Shown one piece after another: positions 46,813 through 59,639 of a DNA stretch of 64,000 nucleotides. How positions within the stretch are numbered: position 1 is the stretch's first letter; each line of letters opens with the position of its first letter. The DNA lies in the NCBI GenBank assembly GCA_905250025.1, contig CAJNOJ010000246.1, positions 1 to 64,000 of the forward strand. Reading direction: 5' to 3'. The translations under genes were made by a program, and so were the position numbers. Under the pieces are notes generated by a model. That model saw only the letters and a program-made list of their open reading frames with translations, was not told where the DNA came from and made no database searches. The stretch is from Adineta ricciae (lineage: Eukaryota; Rotifera; Eurotatoria; Adinetida; Adinetidae).

Positions 46813-47806
46813 CTATTTTCCAGCACGAAAAGAAGAAATCCGCAGTCCATTCGCTACAGATTCTAGGTTTCTTTCGTATGTTAAAACGTGTGGATGGTTT
46901 GGTTGCAATAAGCATTTGGCAATTTGAACGGCGCGTTCACAATAGAAGTGAGCTTTTGGATAATCACCCTTGCTATGATACACCGAACCGATGTTGTTGT
47001 AGGATGTGGCTAAATCAGGATGGTTTGTAGGAAGTGATTGTTGTCGAATTGAAAGAGCTTTCTCATAGTATTCAAGTGATTTTTGATAATCACCCTTGCT
47101 ATGATACACTGAACCGATGTTGCTGTAGGATGTGGCTAAAGCAGGATGGTTTTCAGGAAGTGATTGCTGTCGAATTGAAAGAGCTTTCCCGTAGTATTCG
47201 AGTGATTTTGGATAATCACCCATGCTATGATACACTAAACCAATGTTGTTGTAGGATGTGGCTAAATGAGGATGGTTTTCAGGAAGTGATTGTTGTTGAA
47301 CTGAAAGAGCTTTCCCGTAGTATTCGAGTGATTTTGGATAATCACCCTTGCTATGATACACTGAACCGATGTTACCATATAATATGGCTAAAGCAGGATG
47401 GTTTGCAGGAAGTGACTTTTCAAGAAGCATAAGTGATTTGGTATATAATGTTATGGCTTCCTGAAACAAGCCTTGCTGATCTCGGATACAACCAAGTTGA
47501 TGACGAATCAATCCCTCGTCACTGTCATCTGATGTTTGATTCAGTAAAGTGTCATAAATCTTCTCAGCCGTGTATTGTTGACCCAAGTAAATCAGCAGTT
47601 GGCCTAATCGCGTCCAACCTTTGCCACCAACATGATTCTCGCGACGGATATGATCAGTCAATGTGCGTAACTCTTGGTCTGAATCAAGAGTCAGTGAGAT
47701 ATTCACTTCATAGAGTGGTCGACCAGTGCCAATAACTTTGATGTCATGAATGCGAAACACGGTGTGCATTGAAAACAACACTTCGGTCTCTTCTGAAAAG
47801 TGGCCT
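46813..47806 (-). CDS. ADP-ribosyltransferase C-terminal end plus six TPRs, 5' truncated
   Basis: The exon starts after a CTTTTCAG acceptor with EETEVLFSMHTVFRI, the E-x-E end of an arginine-type ADP-ribosyltransferase domain, then about six kinesin-light-chain-type TPRs of 42 aa (NIGSVYHSKGDYPKSLEYY, NHPHLATSYNNIG). The upstream exon is cut by the N at 47829. The matching N-terminal type of sequence lies on the same strand at 61229-61984. The TPRs suggest partner binding; the substrate is unknown. Such fusions form a large family in bdelloids. Confidence 0.8.
46966..47430. repeat. 126 bp tandem repeat encoding TPRs
   Basis: Four close copies of a 126 bp unit (42 codons), each containing ATCACCC(T/A)TGCTATGATAC and AGCAGGATGGTTT-like text. 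The similarity is unusually high at DNA level for TPRs, indicating recent expansion or gene conversion. Confidence 0.85.
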
Positions 47807-47828
47807 TAATTTCCAACACGAACAAATG

Positions 47829-47829
47829 N
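47829..47829. other. Single N, probable contig junction
   Basis: It interrupts the ADP-ribosyltransferase gene; the second copy of the 12 kb segment begins 120 bases later. Confidence 0.6.
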
Positions 47830-48230
47830 AACTCGGCAACAACGGCACGAGGGCACAAATCCTTTTGAGGTTTTTCATACCTCATTGGGGTCTACTTACT
47901 ACCAAAAGATGGGATCTAAACTGCTTGAACACCTAAATATGTTCCCTCGTCAGTGCAAAGCATTGAAACGTGAATATAATGTTCTATTTTTACGACAAAC
48001 AATCTTATTTTCGATGAGGAGAAACGAAAAGCATGCGTCATAGACGTCTGTTTTGTTTATCAACATGAATAATAAAGTGGATATTTTGCATTTCTCCAGT
48101 AAATAACATCGTAGTCAGCGTATTGACATGGTTTCTCTCACCTGCTACGTATGCTTTATAACTGTCAGAATTTCAATCAAACCATTTCATTGACTAATTT
48201 TTCATATCTTGATCACATTGCATCAGTTCA

Positions 48231-50670
48231 ATGGACGCTGATTGTTCCGCCTCTAACATACTACGTAAGATTGTTGCACAGGTTTAGTGCATAGATATTT
48301 TACATTGAATTTATTTATTTTTACTTTCACAGAGACTCCTACAGAACTCCAGTCAGCTTACCAAACAACTATGGACGTATACTCATCCAGCTGTGCCCCA
48401 GTTCGAAACTCATTGTCTTGTTCAACTTATTTTAGTATGTCTAATTCATCCAGCCATCGAATCACAGTCTTTTTCTCTGTTCGTGTTTAACAGACAGATT
48501 AACCTCAACTACCGAATCCCATAGAAGTGCAACATTCACCAGTCAAAGCATGTCTCCAGGTTATACCTCAATTAGTTTCACTTTCTTTCCTGCCAACACG
48601 CTTTCGTTTTTTTCTCTTAGGCAGTGGTACATTCAGTTTTTCGAATCAACAAAGTGCAATCAATTCATCGAACTCCATCCAAGTACAAAACTGTAGTCCC
48701 CTACAAAATTCAAATAGAATTGAAGTTTTTATTCAACCGAGAGCGCAACAGCGTTTATACTATGAATCAGAATATGAAAGTGGAACCTTTCGCTTCATTC
48801 AAGGAGTTCAAAGAGAGCAAAACGGAAAGAAATATGAATATCCAGCTATTAGAGTAAGTCTACTCATAAGCGTCTTCCTCTTGTAATCGATCACTCCACT
48901 GATTTATGTCTAGGTACTATTGGAATATTGCGATATCATTCCGTCCTTTTATATCCGTGTTACATTGACTACAATTCAACAGGGACATGGAAGGCGTTAT
49001 ATCCATCCTAATCTTTTCATAACACCAGATGAAGTGGAAGATCTAGAAGTTCTTCGTAACGATAAAAGTCTATTTTATCCAATCAAGAAAGAAAGAGTAG
49101 ATACTGATAGGATTATGGAGTAAGTTTCAATTTATTCAGTCGATTTCTTCCTTCTCATGGGTCTGTATTTGTCCAATTAATTCTAGGTTTCAGCGTCTCA
49201 TGATGATTACAAACAAACTTAATAAGCTGAAAGAGTACACATCTTTAGTTTCATTTGAGACAAGTGAGCTTGTTGATTTTCGAAATATGTGTTAATGGAA
49301 TCTGATCCATTCATTCTCTTTTCAGATGAAGAATGTCCGATCACCGTGCAACGCCCGAAGGACACAATTAACGAGTATCAGTTACACAAGTCACAGTTAG
49401 CCTTCAGTCTCGGTCAATTTATAGACGCAAATCATTTTTATTCCATTCAAACAATATTCTCGGACGTTATGGAAGAAACAAAAGACGGTAGATAACTACT
49501 GACTTGTAGATCTTCATCCCTTATTCTTTCTTCTCTTTGGGTTCATAGGACCATCAAAAGATATTCGATATCCTGTAAAAAGCACTGCTGCATCTAAATT
49601 GTACGATAACTTTACTCAAGACGGTGCAATCGACTCAAAAAAATGGGAATTTGTAGACAACACTGGAATAGATGTGTGGGGTATACATACACAGCAATAC
49701 TATACATCTAATGTTCTCACCAATGCACGCTGTCAGAACAATCATCTAGTCATTGAGGCACGAAATAACACCAACGAAGGTCCTGAATTTACATCCGCCC
49801 GATTGAGATGCAAACGAGCATTTTTATATGGTCGACTGGAGGTATGGACTGTTATGGGTGTTTCACGAAGTTTTATTATCATTTTATCTCTTATGTAACT
49901 ACAGATTCGCGCTAGATTGCCGGATGCAAAAGGAACCTGGTCTTCATTTGTTCTAGTTTGTATTTTGCATACAGGCTATGTACCCGAATGTGCTGAGCTC
50001 ATACACAACTTCGTTTTAGGTTCCCGCTGAACGTACGTATGGTAATGCAATGTGGCCAGATAACGGGCAAATTAACTTCGTGTCACACGTTGGACGCGAG
50101 CCAACAACAATTAGATCGTCAGTTTTTATTCAGTCGAATAATCCACGGCTAGGTGGCATTCCCTTCTATACAGCTGACGTTCCTGATGCAACTAAAAGCT
50201 TTAAAACTTATACACGTAAGAGACTCTTCTCGTCAGATTTTCCTACTAAGGGCGAAAATTATCGAAATTCGTTTCTTGGTAGTGATATGGTCATCCGATG
50301 AAATCGAAATGTTTGTTCGCATGGAGGACACAGATAGGGACGATCGACGGATTTTTCTATGGGAAAAAAATGACAGAGATTGGACGTTTTGGTAAGTCCA
50401 CGAGTTCGGATGAGCATCATTGGTATGCTCACGTACTTTCTCTCCTCAGGCCGTTTGACAAGCCATTTCATCTGGAAATCGCTCTAGATATTGGCGGAGA
50501 CGTGTGAGTATATCCTTTAATGACCAATTTGAAACTTTTCTTGTCGTTTGAAATAATGGTTACTTGAACTTTGTTTTTTTTTTCTTTGCAGAGCTGGTAA
50601 TCAGATAGACAACCATCTATTTCCTCAACGACTTGAAATCGACTATATTCGTTACGAGAAAACACATTAG
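48231..50670 (+). CDS. Rel-homology-like region joined to a catalytically dead GH16 domain (copy 2)
   Basis: Same exon plan as the gene at 33652-36046, with splice sites conserved at every junction I checked. Exon 4 has an in-frame addition (FSFSNQQSA region), and the Rel-like part differs by substitutions such as FIHPSAQQ to FIQPRAQQ. The GH16 motif is again GQINFVSHVG, so loss of the catalytic residues precedes the split of the copies. An open frame maintained in both copies argues that the protein is used despite lacking catalysis. Confidence 0.75.
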
Positions 50671-51112
50671 ATAGGTTTTGTAAACAAACCGCATTAGCCG
50701 ACAGTCAGACTTGATATGCTTCTTTTCCTTTTTTTGAAAATCATCTTATACCCGAAAATAGAGCTAAATCAACTTTTGAAATTTTCTTCATATCAATACA
50801 TTATCCATCTTTTCGTTTGTCATGATAAACAAACTGACATTTCGTTCGTACACTCTGTCTCAAATGAATGGTGATTGCATGAAATTAATCTTATCAGCAA
50901 ATATTGGATCAACTCAAAAGATGAAAGTGTGAATCTATACAGAGTAGAACTTCTATTTATTTAAAATTATTCATCCTCAGTAGTTGTGAAGTAATGTATT
51001 GTGTTTAACATTCTATGGTAACGTATTATGTAAATGATGACTCATGCTTCTATTCTTTTGCATACGAAGAAAAAACAAAACATTTCTCTTGTCATAGTTA
51101 ATACGTTTTAAT

Positions 51113-51131
51113 AGGGTGAGGGTGTGGTTCA
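51113..51131 (+). repeat. G-rich telomere-like tract at a break in copy homology
   Basis: GGGTGAGGGTGTGG directly where copy 2 stops matching copy 1 (copy 1 about 36494) for about 250 bases. Confidence 0.4.
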
Positions 51132-51361
51132 GATTGTCTCGTATAGTTTTATGTCCACCATAGTGTCTCTGAAACATTATTATATAGAGCCGGCCTCTAT
51201 CGATTTGTTGGTAAGTAATTCCTAAACTCGAGGGATTATTTGCGTGAATTGGCAGTGATGTTTATGACGCATTAACGATTGGTAAAAACCTGTTTAAATT
51301 GCTTAGATAAGTAGGATATATATAACAGCTTTTCAACACAAAATAATATACTGATCAAAAC

Positions 51362-52322
51362 TCAACTTCTACTGATCAACAAATCAAACTGCTCATTCAG
51401 TATAAAATACTGATCGTTTAAATACAGTCCAAATGTTTTCTCGTAGAATCTTGATGCTTCTACAAAATCACCTTGTATTTCATAAACACTACCAATATTT
51501 TTAAGAATTCTTACAATAGAACGATGCTGTGGAGTAAGTAATGTCTCAAAACATTTTCGTGTTATTTCATAGTTCTTCAATGCTAAATCATAGTCACCAA
51601 AATAATACTTAACGTCTCCAAGATTATCATATATGCTTTTTCAAGATATTCACCTCCTTTTGGATAATCGATTTTCATGAGATAAATAATACCTGTATTA
51701 TTAGAACACTACGCAACATTTTCATTCATATCATCCGGTTTCTTTCTTAAAATTGCCAATGCTTGACTAGTATCACCTTTCTTCTGATACACATAAGTAA
51801 TTCGAATTTGATTCAAATGTAGTTTTGGATACGGAATCTCGAGTACCGTTTGAAAATATCCGGATACTTTGATAGAAGAGTTTAAAGTAAACATTTGAAA
51901 CAATTTTCTGCTGTGTTGAGTTTCGCCATACGGCCGAAATTAACTTATTGAGTCTCTCCCCCGCAATTTTTGTCTTTATAAAATCAAAAGGTAAACGAAA
52001 ATTCTGATCACTATTGTTCTGAAAAGTCATACGTATAGATTTTGTTGTATCATCATAAGAAACTACGTCATTTATTCGAAAAAAATAAATCTAACATGAT
52101 TAAAACTTCTTGTTACACTGGGAAATCATTCATCGATGAAATGTCTGCAAACAGCTTCAATAGATTTTCAGATGGATCAACATGAATTTCAAATAAAACA
52201 CTTTGTAAACCACTGTCAACATCATTCCTCTTTTGAACTAAGATAAACAAGAGCCATTGATTGGTCAAGAGTAGTTTAAAAAAATGAAATAACAGATACG
52301 AATTTATACGTTGAATTTTCAA
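51362..52322 (-). pseudogene. ADP-ribosyltransferase/TPR pseudogene (copy 2)
   Basis: Counterpart of 36577-37502. The coding text reads FADISSMNDFPV and then a TAA stop where copy 1 has the first Glu of EQE, so the catalytic E-x-E motif is destroyed differently from copy 1. The downstream TPR relic (RKCFETLLTPQHRSIVRILK) is also broken. Confidence 0.65.
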
Positions 52323-53512
52323 ATAATTTCAATTCTTTTTTGGATATCAATTGATCTCAATAAAACATAAAATCTTAATTATTTTTCCATATCACAAAGA
52401 AAAGAAAACGAAATAAAAGTAAAACATCGATATTTTGTAAACGAAGAACTCTATTTAATATACACGATGAAGAAATGAATCTCTTATATATACCATTGAA
52501 TTCCTTGATCAGAAGAATTAGTATTTCGAAATCGATCGATCATTGTTTACTGAGATGAATTATTTTCATAGAATATTTTTCCACAAATTGATTCATTTTA
52601 CCTTTATCAGAATCAGTCACTTTCATTCGGTTTGAAGTTTCAATACTGATGACGAATAAGTATCATAATTTTAATCAAACAGCTGCTGTTCACCTTCTCT
52701 ATAAGAAGAAAGAGTAATTTGAAAATAAAGAAACATTTCCGAACAGTATTATCAATCTTGAATTCTTTCAAATCAAAAAGAATGGAATATACAGAAATTC
52801 CACAATACCTTCAATCGAAATAGATTCCTACCGTAATAATAGAAAATCTTGTTGACCATGACTATGTGCTTTTATTATCACGAAATCAATAAATAGACAA
52901 ATAAGTACACAACAAACCACATAGAGATCGCAAGGAGAAAGAAATCTGTATTGGCATAGTAATTTATATATACATTTCATTTTCCAAACACAAGATCGTT
53001 GAAGAACATCTCAGTATAGTTACAGGAAAAAAGGAAAAGAACTAGATGACATACATATACGAACTATGAGTCTATTTTGTTTATTTAAATTGCCTTGAGA
53101 GTATAATATAATATGAAAAAATAACAACAAACTTGAACTATATAAAATATAATACACGATGATGATAATGCATTTAGTTTAGTTTTAATATTCTAGAAAC
53201 AAATGAGATTGATGTGTTTAATAACAATTTGAGAGTCAATTTGTATAGTTGCTGAATTGATTCTTAGGATTCTATAGTGGATTAGATTATAATCGATATT
53301 TTATGTATAAAGTGAAATGAATATTGAAGTTGTGGTTCAATACAAAATGATATTCCTATGGAAATGTGATGAAACATTTTCAGTTTATCTGGAAATTAGT
53401 AAGATATCAAAAGCAAGAATACTTGATGTTTTTTCAATTTCCGTCCGATGCGCGTCTATTTAAAAAAGAAGCTTTCTCTATTAATTGCTTTTTTTACTTA
53501 AATTTCACATCG

Positions 53513-54564
53513 ATGCCATCTGTAAACAATGAAACATTGGTGGGAGTTGAAAATTCTGCTTTTCCAACATATGAAACCCCATTGAGTCGAACCATCAAAT
53601 TTCATTGTTTACTTGTTTTTCAAATTCTTTCGATTTTATGCAGCGCAATCATATTTATTTCTTTCGGTCGAATGCGAGAACTACGAGCAAAACAACACAA
53701 TCATGTGTAAGTCATTTTCTTTCATTTATCCGCACGAAATATCAAGATTTATTTTCATCTTGTAGTGTAATTTGTCTATTAGTTTGTAATTTTCTTATCA
53801 TAAGTATTGAATTACCAGTTACACTTATTTATATTCATTTTGGTCAACTAATCCCATCATCATATAATCTTTGTCTCTATTGGATTTTTACAAATTATTT
53901 TCTTTTTACAACAAGTATATGGTTAACAGCTGTGGCTTCAATTCAACGACATATTCTTATTTTTCATGCACATTTGATGAATTCACATATAAAACATTAT
54001 ACACCTATTATTCTACCACCACTTTCTCTATGTATTTGGTACATTATTCTTATTTTCTTTTATTCATGTGAACAACAATTTGATTATACTCAACCATGGT
54101 GTATTGGTCCATGTTATACATTTCAAAGTGTAATATCAACAGTTGACTGGATAATTGGATCATTTGTACCCGTGATTTTAACAGTACATACAAATGTTGT
54201 ACTTGTTGTACGAGTAGTTTATCAAAAATATCGAATGCATCGTGGTCGTACTTGGCGTACGACACGTAAACTTGCTTTTCAACTATTTTCAATATCTTTT
54301 CTTTTTCTTAGTATTTATTTGCCACTAATTATTATTTCATTAATTCGATTATGGTTTAATCCAACATTTCTAATGATTTTTGGTATACTCTATATTTCAT
54401 ATGCTGTTTATCTAGTTCCATTATTAATACCATTTATTTGTTTGATAAGTCTTCCTGAAATTGTTTTGCAAATGAAGAAATTTATTTGTTTCAACAATCA
54501 TGTCGAACCCGAACGACTTCAGAACATTCCTATGACAATAAGTTCAAGACGGATCAATCAATAA
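53513..54564 (+). CDS. Rhodopsin-family-like seven-transmembrane receptor (copy 2)
   Basis: Exons 53513-53706 and 53766-54564, same lengths as copy 1, 330 aa. All seven membrane segments, QRH, loop cysteines and the basic third inner loop are preserved. The differences are scattered substitutions, consistent with purifying selection on an allelic or duplicated receptor. Confidence 0.8.
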
Positions 54565-55617
54565 ATATGTTGAAAAGTAGAAATGAAATATTTGACTGTG
54601 ACATATAATACATAAAAACTCTGCTCATTGAGTAAAACAGAACAGATGTTTCGTATTACTTATGTTATAAATAGACACTCCTTCGGGTAGTAAGTTGAAA
54701 ATGAAATCGATCTCTATTATAATATTTTGTCGTCGTAAACATCATGTTTTGATGAGATTTATGTAAAGAAGTTAAATCCGATTAAAACATTTAATTAGTC
54801 AAACTCATCTACATATTTCCTCTCGAGAAGAAATGAATTGAAAATAATCAAATAATTGATGATTTTGTTTCTTTTTCATTTATTTCAGAAGCAGAAACAG
54901 CTGATTGGCAAAGAACGGTAAATATGATAGTCAATATCATCTGAATAATCATTGGATTGTTATAAGAGTCAGGTGAATCCTTCCTCTGAAGATAATCGAA
55001 AAATGCAGACAAAAGAAACGATCTATATAGAATAAAAATCAAATATCATTCGTCTTTGTTGATTGAGACAAAAAATAAAGATTCATATTAATCATGAGTG
55101 ATAGTGATTTTAATCAAAATATAATGTTACAGCTGCAAATCGCAATTCGTAATATCTACAACTTCAGACAACGCGATTAGAGATGAACATTTGCGTTATT
55201 TTAAAATAAACGGCTTTCACTTAACCGTGAATTTACACTTAATTAAGTGATCAACGTATAAGGAAACTCCTGTATTACTTCAGTGACAATTGTAAATCTA
55301 TTCTGATTCAGCAGCTATGCATCCCTGGAGAGTGAATAGGGTGAGAGGGTGTAGTGAACGATTCATAATTGTCGACCCTATACACTTTTTATTGAGTGGC
55401 ATACTTCTAATGTGGGCTTCCTTCAAAAATAATGAGGACATTTTTTTCCTCTTTCTAAATTGAAACATAAAGGTAGAGCACACGGTTGTGTCGCGATTTC
55501 TTGTATCTCTTGATAAGATCAAAAACATAATTTATGATACTTTGTATTTGAATTGAAGTATAGATGATACTATTCAAATAATCAAAACGGTTTTCTTTCT
55601 GACCTCAGTTGATTTTG

Positions 55618-56103
55618 ATGACAACACAAAGTTTTTCTTTGTACGATCATCAACAATATAAATTTATTAACGAAGCACGCCAAAAGATTAATGTTGGTTC
55701 TTCTTTAATATCTCCAATAAATGTAAAATCTAACGATCAATTTAACACCATTATGACCCACAGTTTCTACTGGATTGATGAAAAATTTGATTCACCGCGA
55801 CCAAATATCACACTACATCTCGAAGAGAATCAGATCAGAAGTAAAGGAATGCAATATCTTGCTAATGCATTAAAAACAAACACGGTATTATTTATTCATC
55901 TCTCAAATAATTCACCTATCAATACATTTTATGTTGTACAGAAACTCCTCACGCTACGTCTTTTATGGAATCGAGTCGATAAACTAGAAAAATCGTCTAC
56001 TTGTGATGAGTTGATAGTCATGCGACACTGTCTGTCTTTAAATCTTCATAATAGGGAATCCTGTGAAGAATACATTTCGATGCCGCAACACGATATTCGA
56101 TGA
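55618..56103 (+). CDS. Leucine-rich-repeat fragment (copy 2, longer form)
   Basis: About 161 aa, with one clear ribonuclease-inhibitor-type LRR (NITLHLEENQIRSKGMQYL and LFIHLSNNSP). No signal peptide or other domain. It looks like the remaining exon of a larger LRR protein; the copy-1 counterpart is deleted, so it may be a pseudogene. Confidence 0.4.
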   Translation: MTTQSFSLYDHQQYKFINEARQKINVGSSLISPINVKSNDQFNTIMTHSFYWIDEKFDSPRPNITLHLEENQIRSKGMQYLANALKTNTVLFIHLSNNSPINTFYVVQKLLTLRLLWNRVDKLEKSSTCDELIVMRHCLSLNLHNRESCEEYISMPQHDIR

Positions 56104-56835
56104 TTTACGAAATATGAATAAAACTAAAACTATGTGACAATCTTTGAAACACAATGAAAAGTAATTTGCAAAAAGATTATCCAGAATTGACTATATCGCT
56201 TTTGCACCTTTGTTCGTTATTAGTAAGAAAATGAATGTAAGATCCTGGTTCAAAAATCACTCCACCATTTTAAACGTTTCTCATTAAATTTTGACAAGAT
56301 TACAATGAACAACATTGCTTTACTCGTCACTATAGCAATGAATACAACTAAGAAAGCTTTTCGTGTTTATCATTTGCTTCATTGTTCTGTTAGTTTTTAA
56401 TACAAAGAGTGAATGAATTATTAGATAAAACCAAAGGAATATCAACTAATGACATTGAAAAACTATATTCACATCCTACTCATCGACCGTTCATTCAATA
56501 TACCATCTCTTCTACACGTGCTTGTCGAACGTAGTACAAAAGTCACTTAAACAGTAAGCTCATTTGTCGCATCGTTTAGTTGTTTCTTAGTAAAAGTCGA
56601 CAATGATCATTGTGAACGACTCAGAATATCTAATATCAATTATAAAGTTCTCAAAACTATTTATTTCGCTTGATTGTACCGATAATACGTTTATGAATTC
56701 GATAAACAAAAAGTTAGCAAAGTGAAAAAAGTAGAGCACACACGTGTTCTTATCTATTGTTCTTATATCTATAAACTCACAGCAAACGTTGACTATTCAT
56801 CAAGAAATAACCTAAGCATCGAGCAACAATTAACT

Positions 56836-56914
56836 ATGTTCTCTGTTGTTTTCAGTTGTTTCATCACTGTCGCTTGTATTTCTTACACAATATGTGGACG
56901 AGTGATTGATTTTG
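56836..56914 (+). pseudogene. GH28 stub (copy 2): signal peptide only
   Basis: Identical in plan to the start of the polygalacturonase at 41480, through ICGRVIDF, then a single N (56915), after which the sequence matches copy 1 from about 42898. About 1.34 kb of the coding body is missing, either a real deletion or unassembled sequence. Confidence 0.75.
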
Positions 56915-57590
56915 NAGATGAGCACTGTTTCAATATGTCAAAAATACTTCTCTCTCTTTTTCTTCGATTAGAGGACAACATTCCATTCCTTCATCATTAA
57001 TAATTACATCATTTAATACGTGTATTCTGGAAGCTTCAGAAAAGCCTACGGAACATCGATAAACAACCACTTAAACTTCCAGAAACTTGATGATCTTGCA
57101 GTTCAGACGATTTCTGAGCAATTTTCCATCGAACCATACACGGCTTATATTACCAGGCAACCAAATTGTGTACATAATATGTAGACATAGTCTCAATCAA
57201 GTACAACAATCACCAAAATTCAAAACAGACAATTGCAGAAAGTGATGTTTGTAATTATTATGTCTACTGGTAGACGTTTTTGGATTTAATTTGCGAAGCT
57301 TTAGCTATCTTTACTTTCAGAATGCTCATAAATGTTACGTCCTTTACTACTAATTATCAAAGCAATAGACAAAGCTGTAGTTTCCAAACTATAATGCAAT
57401 ACGAAGGACATTAGTCACACAGGGATGATGAAGAAGAGCAAACGAAAATAATATCCAGATAAACATTTACGAACTACACCTGAATATTACATCGTAGTCA
57501 TATAATAAATACTGTCTGATCTCAAGTTAAGTTTATATCATACGCGATCGAACGCGTCTGAATGCATTTATACTAAAAAAGAACATGCTA

Positions 57591-58394
57591 CTGAGTGTAC
57601 CAAAAGCTTTGCGACACTTTTTATTTTGTTGATATATTGACTTGAGAAAATGGTACTACTATAATTCTTTTTCTGAATGATAGAGTAAGAGAAACTGCAC
57701 AAGAGAATTCTTAGTCTTTGGTTCGGAAAAAAATTGTGGGGTCAGCATTAAGTATCTGTCTAACACGACGGTGTCCCATTGCGTAATTGGATGAATATGA
57801 ATGTCTTGTAGTCACTTGCATAAAGCGTTTGACGGCAGATCTTTCAAAAAAACTTTACTTTACTATTATACAGAGAAGTCAGTAAAAACAGGAAAATCGT
57901 CATCATAAGACTTTTCAGGATTCATTTGCCAGTTCTTCATCTGGACCTTAAATCAACGTATACGTATAAGCTCGCATGAGTTTTTTTTCACTTGTTTTTG
58001 CAGCTCTTTTGACGGCACATCTAGTATAAACAGAATTCATATTCTATCATTTCTAGAGACTAAAATATCTTGGAAATAAAATTGAAGCATACCATAAAAA
58101 ATGGGACCGTGAAATGTGTACTTTTTTATTTTGAGAACGCAAAGCAAAACAGATGCCATAGTATTTGTGATTGCTTGGTATAGCTCTAAAAGAGCTTTTC
58201 ATGGCGCTAATTTTGAAAGAAGGATTAGACAGATATCTCTTTCAAATGTCAAAATACGTATATAAGAAACAGTAAGCAATGTGCAGTTAATTTTATTGCG
58301 TGGGGACACTGTCGATCAAGCAGATACTTAACGCTGACCCCACAAAAATTTTCTTGGATCATAAAAAGTGTCGCAAAACTTTTGGTACGCCCGG
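57591..58394. mobile_element. Tc1/mariner-like MITE (copy 2, shortened)
   Basis: Same site and TA flanks as 43783-44676. About 90 bases of the right inverted repeat are deleted, leaving one arm short. Confidence 0.75.
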
Positions 58395-59639
58395 TATATT
58401 GGTTCCTATATTCACTGTACTATTAAGGAGTGAGACACATGAATCCAGCTGATAATTGTCACTATCATCTTATAAAACAAATAAGGATCCACTTGATAAA
58501 CTTGAGGAACTATAAATAAAATATTCGTCGGTCTTCGATTCAATGTATTCAGTATATCATTTTTGTTACACTGCACATACTCTTTGAACGTGTTTTAAAA
58601 CTTAGAAAAATGTTATCAATAGAAAAAAAATATGAATATAATATTGAGTAACGTTTGTACGCCTATTTATTTATAGGAGAAGGATTGAACATCAAGTTCG
58701 GCAATATAAAAATCACGTGTATCAGTGATGTTTCTTCGGAGTACCCGAAGTTGAGTAGATGCTGATCTTCAATCGATGTGATCGTTATGTAGTATAGAAC
58801 ATGATTACAAGCCTAAAAAAGTATGAGAGAGCAAATATAGAAATATTTACCATATGAATTACTTCTCAACTTGTAATGATAGCGTACATGTAAAGCAGGT
58901 AAGAAGTTTTTTCGATTTTCATCTAATGGCGAAGCAGAAATGCATGCTTGATGTTTTCTGCAATTATTCATCGAGAATGATTCATTGAACACTATCCAAA
59001 AAGCTTTTGAAACATTCTCTTCTCGACTTCGAAAACAAAGTTAGCATATGAGTTATCAAACGCATTCGGTTATAATCGTGGTGACTATAAAGGAGGTGTT
59101 GGACTATACTATCTGATGGCGCGGAATTCAGTCATTGTCCTCTTTTCAGAAATGATGGAAAAAGAATCAGATAATGAAGAACCAGTTTATGTCCATTTGA
59201 TACGCTGGACTTTGCATACTGTACTTCAATGAAACGACAGGAGTTATCGAACACTAGTAGTTGGTTTGAATTACGAATGAAGTGAGCTGTGTTACATATG
59301 ATGATCTAGGGTCATTTTCATTGATGATGCTATCGACATCTGAATATCTTCGATTGAATACTCAAGGAGAAAACAAATGGATTCACGGACATGATATTGG
59401 TTCGAGATGAATATAGGAGAACTGCTCACTATTTGGACACAAAGTCCGTTTCAAGGTGGTATATGCTGCATTGTTTATTCTCTTTCTCGTAGAGAAGAGT
59501 CTTAGAAACATAAATTGTTTGCTTGCTTGCTTGTATGTCCGCAGGGTCAAAAAAACATTGAAAATCGATTTTTCCGAAAAGACATTTATAGATGTATTTC
59601 GATGCGGAGACTTCGAATCTGATGTTATTTTTTGGAAGT

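Larger units (their letters stand above)
47951..59479 (+). repeat. Copy 2 of the 12 kb segment (probable embedded haplotype contig)
   Basis: Same order and orientation as 33368-45766, shorter mainly because the GH28 body is missing at the N at 56915. It lies between two halves of an ADP-ribosyltransferase-TPR gene bounded by an N at 47829 and a gap at 61152-61228. Confidence 0.85.

Noticed and set aside
47034-47735. Plus-strand frames opposite the TPR gene
   Set aside because: Mirror images of the TPR repeats on the minus strand; the repeated text is explained by the TPR codons.
55338-55355. Telomere-like GGGTGAGAGGGTG as an insertion scar
   Set aside because: Copy 1 has the alignable GGGCGAGGACGTGG at the same place, so base substitutions explain it without an insertion.
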